Shown here in pieces: positions 9,558-14,100 of a stretch of 14,100 bases of DNA. How positions within the stretch are numbered: position 1 is the first letter of the stretch; each line of letters starts with the position of its first letter. A model generated the notes under the pieces. That model saw nothing but the letters and a program-made list of their open reading frames with translations, had not been told where the DNA came from and ran no database searches. The DNA is from Thoreauomyces humboldtii (taxonomy: Eukaryota; Chytridiomycota; Chytridiomycetes; Spizellomycetales; Powellomycetaceae): positions 1 through 14,100 of the forward strand of contig JADGJA010000606.1 of NCBI GenBank assembly GCA_027596035.1, read 5' to 3'. A program made the position numbers and the translations under genes.

Positions 9558-10967
9558 ATGGTACGCCACAGCATCTCTATGGGGACGACATATTGCCAAA
9601 TTGGAAGCAAAACAACAACGGGATTATGGACGGGGGGATGGATGGATGGATGGATGGATGGATGGAAGGCTTGAATGACAGGGCACATGGAGAATTCTGG
9701 ACGAATCATGCCGAGGCATCCGATTGACCTAGTCGATAAGCGCTATTTCCGCTCACGACTTGTGGAGGAGCCGTACGACGCGAGATGCGAATGCGGACAC
9801 TATGAGCTCGGCTTGCGACTGAAGGCTTCGACCCGCGCGATCGCAAAGGGGGGCGGACGACCGCGAAGGGAGAGAACGGCAGGCAGGGAACAGGCGCACA
9901 TCAGAGGAAGATTGCTCACCGATGGTTGTTTTCTTTGTATAGACTTTCGTAAAGCAGGTGAAGAACAAGGCTTACTACAAGCGGTTCCAGACCAAGTACA
10001 GGCGCAGACGGGGTAAGCCAACAATGAGGATGAGGGAATTCTGGTGATCTTATGCTGACGCTCATCTCAGAGGGAAAGACCGACTACTACGCCCGTAAGC
10101 GTCTTGTCACCCAGGCCAAGAACAAGTACAACTCGCCCAAGTACCGTCTGGTTGTCCGCATCACCAACAAGGACATCATCACCCAGATCGTGTACGCCAA
10201 GCTCCAGGGAGACATTGTTCTCGCCGCTGCCTACGCTCACGAGCTCCCCCGCTTCGGCATCAAGCACGGTCTTACCAACTGGGCTGCTGGTGAGTTCATC
10301 GTCGCGTCATTTGACTGTTTCAAAAGTTTTCTTGCTAACTGTACTGTTTCCAGCTTACGCTACCGGTCTCCTGCTTGCCCGCCGTGTGCTCGCCAAGCTT
10401 GGTCTGGACACCAAGTACGAGGGTCAGACCGAGCCCGATGGTGAGAAGTTCGAGATTGAGGAAATCGAGAACGGCCCCCGCCCCTTCACCGCCTACCTCG
10501 ACACCGGTCTCCGCCGCACCACCACCGGATCCCGTATCTTCGGAGCCCTGAAGGGTGCCGCTGACGGTGGTCTCCGTGTCCCCCACAGCGAGAGCCGGTT
10601 CCCTGGATGGGACGGCAAGGAGATCGACGCCGAGCTTCTGCGCGGTTACATCTTCGGTCGCCACGTTGCCGACTACATGGAGTACCTCCAGGAGGAAGAC
10701 GACGAGGCCTACAAGCGTCAGTTCGCCGCCTACCTCGAGGACGAGATCGAGGCTGATGACCTCGAGGAGGTCTACTCCGGAGCCCACAAGGCCATCCGTG
10801 AGAACCCCGCGGCCGAGAAGAAGGAGCGCAAGCCCATGACCAAGGAGGACAAGACCCAGCACAGCAAGTTCTTCAAGCAGCGCCTCAACTACAAGCAGCG
10901 CAAGGACCGTATTCGCCAGAAGAAGGCCTCCTTCGTTCACAACCTTGCTTCCAGCAAAGACGAGTAG
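9558..10967 (+). CDS. RPL5: 60S ribosomal protein L5 (uL18), 4 coding exons
   Basis: Large-subunit protein that binds 5S rRNA together with uL5 and is delivered to the pre-60S particle as the 5S RNP. Exons are 9558-9560, 9943-10012, 10071-10289 and 10354-10967, giving 301 residues (animal protein 297). The first coding exon is only the ATG, directly followed by a GTACGC donor. Exon 2 begins [23 protein letters not shown] and exon 3 continues with [12 protein letters not shown], both hallmarks of eukaryotic uL18. [15 protein letters not shown] crosses intron 3 cleanly. Later marks are [22 protein letters not shown] and a Lys/Arg-rich C-terminus. Codons are strongly C-ending (for example ACC, CGC, CCC, GAG), as expected for a very highly expressed gene and unlike its neighbours. 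The start exon is inferred: it is the only upstream ATG followed by a good donor in the right phase. Confidence 0.97.
9561..9942 (+). other. First intron of RPL5 (382 nt), directly after the start codon
   Basis: GTACGC donor and TTTGTATAG acceptor. At 382 nt it is about five times longer than any other intron in the window. It contains a GGAT microsatellite (9636-9666). I searched it for box C/D and box H/ACA snoRNA signatures, which ribosomal protein introns often carry, and found none convincing. A 113-codon open frame (9675-10016) overlaps its 3' part but reads across the acceptor in the wrong frame for RPL5. Confidence 0.8.
9636..9666 (+). repeat. (GGAT)n microsatellite, 7 units, inside RPL5 intron 1
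   Basis: Seven uninterrupted GGAT units run from 9636 to 9663, followed by a partial GGA. It is a simple tandem repeat within a non-coding intron and is likely to vary in length between strains. Confidence 0.95.
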
Positions 10968-12641
10968 ATCTTTCCCGATTTCCGTCCCTGCCGAGGCTCT
11001 GCCAATATACACACATTCTGGCCGCCTCTCTCATCATCTTCTGTCCATTTGCACTTTACTCTTTTCTTATGATGCCTTCGGCGTAAAGTGCGGTGACGGG
11101 CCTCCGCTGCGGTCGCCCCTTGCGGTCCTTTCCTGAGTCCTGTCCAACATTGCCTCCCAGCAGTCGAAGATTGCGCGACAATCTGGGACGCCGTAGTTAC
11201 GGTACTTTTCCACTAGCGTGAATACTCGCATCATTCGGTCAACGTAGCCAATCAGGCAGCAGTCGGACAGGTAGGTAGTTAAGGAACGTGGAAAGATGTC
11301 GCCGGGGCATCTCGCGCGGACTTCGCCGCCGATATCGGTATGTTTCCTGCGTCGGAGGGCCTGCGTTGCAAGCCGGTTTGGGGTTGCTCGCCTGTTGCTA
11401 CGCCAGGGGTGTTCAGTATCCGTACAAGTCCTACGACTCCTGGTTGCGCGGAGGCCAGGTTTCTCGCTCGCGGATCAAAGGATAAGCTAGGCGATTTCGT
11501 CCTCGCGAGAATGTACACCATCAACCACATGAAGGTCTCCTGCCAGGCTGAACGAAAAAGCTGTTAAGTATGATTGTAGCGTGACATTGTTTTCCGAAAC
11601 CGCTATCGAAAATCCCATCAGGGCGTACCATTGAAGCGACAGCTTCTCAGGGGTCCATTGCGAGTAAGGGCTGCTGAGGCGGGGTAAGCATTTTCATTCG
11701 TCTAGAAGCTTCTTGTAAGAGACGAGGGTTCCATTCATGTGGCAATCGGGCCGAAAATCAGCGTGATTCTCGAGAGAGGACGCCCGAGAATAAGGTTACG
11801 CTTCTTCCGTTCCTGTAACAGCTCGCTGCAGCGACGATACCTCCTGTTTTTTTTCTTCGCCTTGGATCAGCACTCCGACCAGCTGTGAATGCTATGGTGC
11901 ATGAAGAAATCCCGTGATTGCCTTGCAAGGCGCCATGGAAATCTTCGATTCTTCCGTGGAGACCACGGCGCCGGTCTTCTGGACATGTTTACTTTGTAGA
12001 AAGGCAGACACCCAAATCATGGAAACCCACTACAAGGAGTCTCGTAGCTGGCTCGGCCACGAAGACAAGGGAATTGTACAGCGTCACACTCTCGTTCCAA
12101 GGAACCGTCGCTTGCTCGACTCTGAACCCTGCCTTCGAATGTTGAGATCCTTGCGACTCATTCCTGGTATTCTTATTTGCTCTGTCTTTAGAAATAAGGT
12201 GCAGATGTCGAAAGCATGGACCCCGCTCTTGTCTCCCTTGCTGCGATAACGAAGACATTCTGCGAGGTTTCCGCGAGAAGTTTCGTTGCTTCCGAGAGGT
12301 GAGAATCCCCGAAGAGGTAAGGAAGTACGACCACTTGCTGTACCTTTTGTGAAGAGAGGAGAAGGAGGAGCCTAGCGTTGCTGCGCTTGAGAAGGAGGAC
12401 GGATCCCATCGCCGCGCCTTCCCTTATGTACCGTGGCCGGGCAGCGGAGGGTGGACTGTTAGGAGCTGCGCACCCGAGGGAGACCGTGGCGACAGGAATG
12501 CGCAGGGAAGGAGACCCCATCCGACAGAGAGACACACAACCTGCGGCCACCATGCATGCATCGTCATGGCATCAAATCACACGTACCGAACACACACCTG
12601 TCCAAACCGCCTTCATCTTATACGGCCACTAACAAAACGGG
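10968..12641. other. Stretch of about 1.7 kb with no recognisable gene
   Basis: The first 100-150 bp are the presumed RPL5 3' UTR and terminator. The rest holds only short open frames on both strands, the longest 121 codons (minus, 12188-12553) and 111 codons (plus, 11914-12249). None shows a family motif, a consistent chain of splice sites or a codon pattern like the neighbours. I looked for tRNA A/B boxes, 5S rRNA, spliceosomal U RNAs and SRP/RNase P RNA core motifs and saw none. A GC-rich cluster with three TGCGGT copies lies at 11089-11126. It could hold a fast-evolving gene or a long non-coding RNA, but the sequence does not show it. Confidence 0.6.
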
Positions 12642-12716
12642 TCTCCCCCTTTTTTTCCCTCCCTCGCTCCTTCCTTCCTTCCTTCCTCCCTCCTCCTTCC
12701 CTCCCTTCCTTCCTCC
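12642..12716 (+). repeat. Polypyrimidine (TTCC-rich) tract upstream of the membrane-protein gene
   Basis: Seventy-five bases contain a single purine (G at 12666). They include a T7 run and several TTCC and TCCC units, so the tract behaves like an imperfect TTCC microsatellite. CT-rich, C-biased sequence continues at lower density to about 12960. Pyrimidine-rich tracts are frequent in fungal core promoters and 5' UTRs, so it may belong to the promoter of the gene at 13005. Confidence 0.85.
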
Positions 12717-13004
12717 AACCTTACCGCCCTCTCTCTCCTCTGCACACATCGCATGCACACACGACATCCGACACCCACTCCCTCTGGCCGCCTCATTCCT
12801 ACCACCCAACAACCCCCAACGACAAACGGCAACCCACTCTCACCTTCCTCTTTCGCCGTCTCATCGCTATCGCCCATCACCCCCACCCTTATCCTCTTCT
12901 GCGCCACCCCTGTCGCACCGCCCATTTCCCCCTTCTGTCTTTAGCCTGTCGCAAACGTCCATTCCAACCCGTTGCAGTTCGTCGGGCTCGAATGGGAGGA
13001 GGCC
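12717..13004 (+). promoter_or_regulatory. CT-rich promoter/5' UTR region of the unknown membrane-protein gene
   Basis: Strongly C-rich, G-poor plus strand, with CACAC and CCCAC runs, leading into the ATG at 13005. Long open frames cross it (for example plus 12566-13441), but their product is Pro/Ser/Leu low-complexity sequence produced by the pyrimidine bias, and they enter the downstream gene in the wrong frame. I treat it as non-coding leader. Confidence 0.4.
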
Positions 13005-14100
13005 ATGGAAGACGAAATCACGCCCCGCACCTCTCCCCACAAGCACGATCCACTTCGCAGGACCCCGGCTCCCTACAGCTTCGTCGCCGGCAAGGCAACC
13101 GACTCTCGCCAGGCAGAGCAGGGCACCTTCCTCCACGCATGCGTGCGCAGGACCCTCCGGCTCGTCGGCACCGGGCTGATCATCATCGTCACCTGCAACT
13201 ATGCGATCGGAACAGCCACCATCTTCCTCACCTCGCTGGCCGTTCACCTCGCCGTGCGAGCCGTCAAGTCATCGCCGATGGTCGTCAAGGCCGGACTCGA
13301 CGCTGCCGTCGATGCAGGCTCGGTCGTCCTGCGTGCCAGTCGTCTCGCCATCGACGCTGCCTCCACCGCCCTCGATTCGGCGCGTACAATGTACGAGACA
13401 CACGCACCTGTGTCTTTACGCGTTCCCGTTACGGTTGCTGACTCCCCCCATCTTGCTCTCCCTTTGATAGGCTCTCGGACTTCTCCAACTACGCCTACGA
13501 GAGAAAGAACGCGGCCTCAGCCGCCACGCGATCGGACCTTCACGCCGTCGCCGACTGCAACGACGAGAGCGACTCGGAGGAGGACACGGTCGTCCAGAAC
13601 ACCCCGCGACGCATCGCACGTCTGGAGCGACTTGCTGCCGAGGCCAGAGCCCTCATGCACCAGGCGAACCGAGCGCCCATCACCACCACCACCATTACCA
13701 CCACGCCCAGCGCCGGGTCGGCACCGGCTGCCGAAGAGCCGTCCCACGCCACCCAGGCACCAGGGGCAGCGGAGGGGCCGACCACGGCCCCCGCGCCCGA
13801 GAAAGGGCCGGCCCAGCCCGCCAAAAAGTGGTGGGAGAACCTCGACTGGGCCTCGGACGGCACCGTCGAGGGGGAGGACGACGACGAATGGCTCCAGCAC
13901 CCTGACGAGGCATTCTATCCGACGCCGTCGTCCTCCCCCACCCACGCGGCCGCCGTCCCTTCCCCGCTGCCGTCGCCGGCCCCCGGGGCGCCCCCGCGGC
14001 CCCCCCCCGCCGGGGCCGCGCGCGGCGTGCCTCTCACTCCCGCAGCAGATATAGATAGTCAGGTCGTTTCTCGTGTGATCATCACGACGAGCCATGTCCG
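13005..14100 (+). CDS. Unrecognised single-pass membrane protein with acidic, Pro/Ala-rich tail (3' end beyond window)
   Basis: I do not recognise this protein. The model has exon 1 at 13005-13390, a GTACGA...GATAG intron at 13391-13470, and exon 2 from 13471 open to the window edge, about 338 residues so far with no stop. The start is the ATG in GGCCATGG, a good initiation context. There is no signal peptide. A polar N-terminus is followed by a long hydrophobic stretch (about 53-88, TM segment) and then an amphipathic Ala/Val/Asp helix region (90-128). Exon 2 begins LSDFSNYAYERKNAA, then an acidic patch DESDSEED (160-167), a short helix rich in Arg/Leu/Ala (175-195), a Thr/Pro/Ala-rich linker, the motif KKWWENLDW (247-255) with an EGEDDDEW cluster, and a Pro/Ala-rich, probably disordered end. 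A further intron near 14066 is possible. Confidence 0.68.

Noticed and set aside
9561..9942. Intronic snoRNA inside RPL5 intron 1
   Set aside because: No paired box C/box D or H/ACA elements with flanking stems could be found; only isolated CTGA.
10104..10967. 287-codon plus-strand frame over RPL5
   Set aside because: Its first part reads exon 3 in the wrong frame (Ser/Pro/Thr-rich) and crosses intron 3; only the part from 10354 is the real RPL5 frame.
10335..11012. 225-codon open frame on the minus strand opposite RPL5
   Set aside because: It mirrors the strongly codon-biased RPL5 exon 4; the translation is Leu/Val/Gly-rich with no family features. Shadow frame.
11914..12249. Plus-strand frame of 111 codons as a possible gene
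   Set aside because: No motif, no homologous feel, no upstream promoter pattern, and equally long frames exist on the other strand.
12188..12553. Minus-strand frame of 121 codons as a possible gene
   Set aside because: No recognisable domain; Leu/Ser-rich translation and overlap with another arbitrary frame; unsupported.
12566..13441. Long plus-strand frame (291 codons) through the CT-rich region
   Set aside because: Pro/Ser/Leu/His low complexity produced by pyrimidine bias, then out of frame over the real exon at 13005; no splice or family support.
13517..14095. 192-codon minus-strand frame, Gly/Arg-rich
   Set aside because: Complement of the Pro/Ala-rich tail of the membrane protein; composition alone explains the open frame.
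1..14100. tRNA, rRNA, CRISPR, transposon or prophage features
   Set aside because: No tRNA A/B box pairs, rRNA segments, repeat-spacer arrays, terminal inverted repeats, transposase or reverse-transcriptase motifs were seen on either strand.

Overview
The window reads as a gene-dense, intron-rich nuclear locus of a flagellated, early-diverging (zoosporic) fungus, most likely a chytrid or relative. Two genes point there together: an armadillo-repeat radial-spoke protein of the motile 9+2 axoneme (RSPH14 type) and a secreted, GPI-anchored chitin deacetylase of the fungal cell wall. Introns are short (mostly 46-80 nt), GT-AG, and often have a CTAAC/CTGAC-like branch site. No bacterial, phage, transposon or CRISPR signal was seen. 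The placement is inferred from gene content; no database search was possible.

Layout: RSPH14 (-, 109-1703), RNASEH2B (+, 1921-3298), LMBRD2 (-, 3413-6335), dephospho-CoA kinase (+, 6546-7286), chitin deacetylase (-, 7357-9199), ribosomal protein L5/uL18 (+, 9558-10967), about 2 kb with no recognisable gene (10968-13004, ending in a CT-rich promoter-like stretch), and an unrecognised single-pass membrane protein (+, from 13005 and running off the right edge). The first six genes strictly alternate in strand, giving three divergent promoter regions (about 217, 210 and 358 bp) and two tight convergent ends (114 and 70 bp).

I built exon models by hand by requiring GT-AG borders, an unbroken frame and family-like protein across each junction. 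RSPH14 (8 exons, 383 aa), RNASEH2B (9 exons, 280 aa), LMBRD2 (11 exons, 757 aa), chitin deacetylase (9 exons, 440 aa) and RPL5 (4 exons, 301 aa) all close in frame from ATG to stop. The dephospho-CoA kinase is intronless (246 aa).

The genes do not form one pathway. They cover flagellar motility, removal of ribonucleotides from DNA, a membrane receptor-like protein, CoA synthesis, wall remodelling and ribosome assembly. I see no convincing new system. The points of interest are gene-structural: microexons carrying catalytic motifs of the deacetylase, three stop-free introns of length 3n, a GTACG donor class as common as GTAAG, a start codon alone in the first coding exon of RPL5, and the unknown membrane protein.
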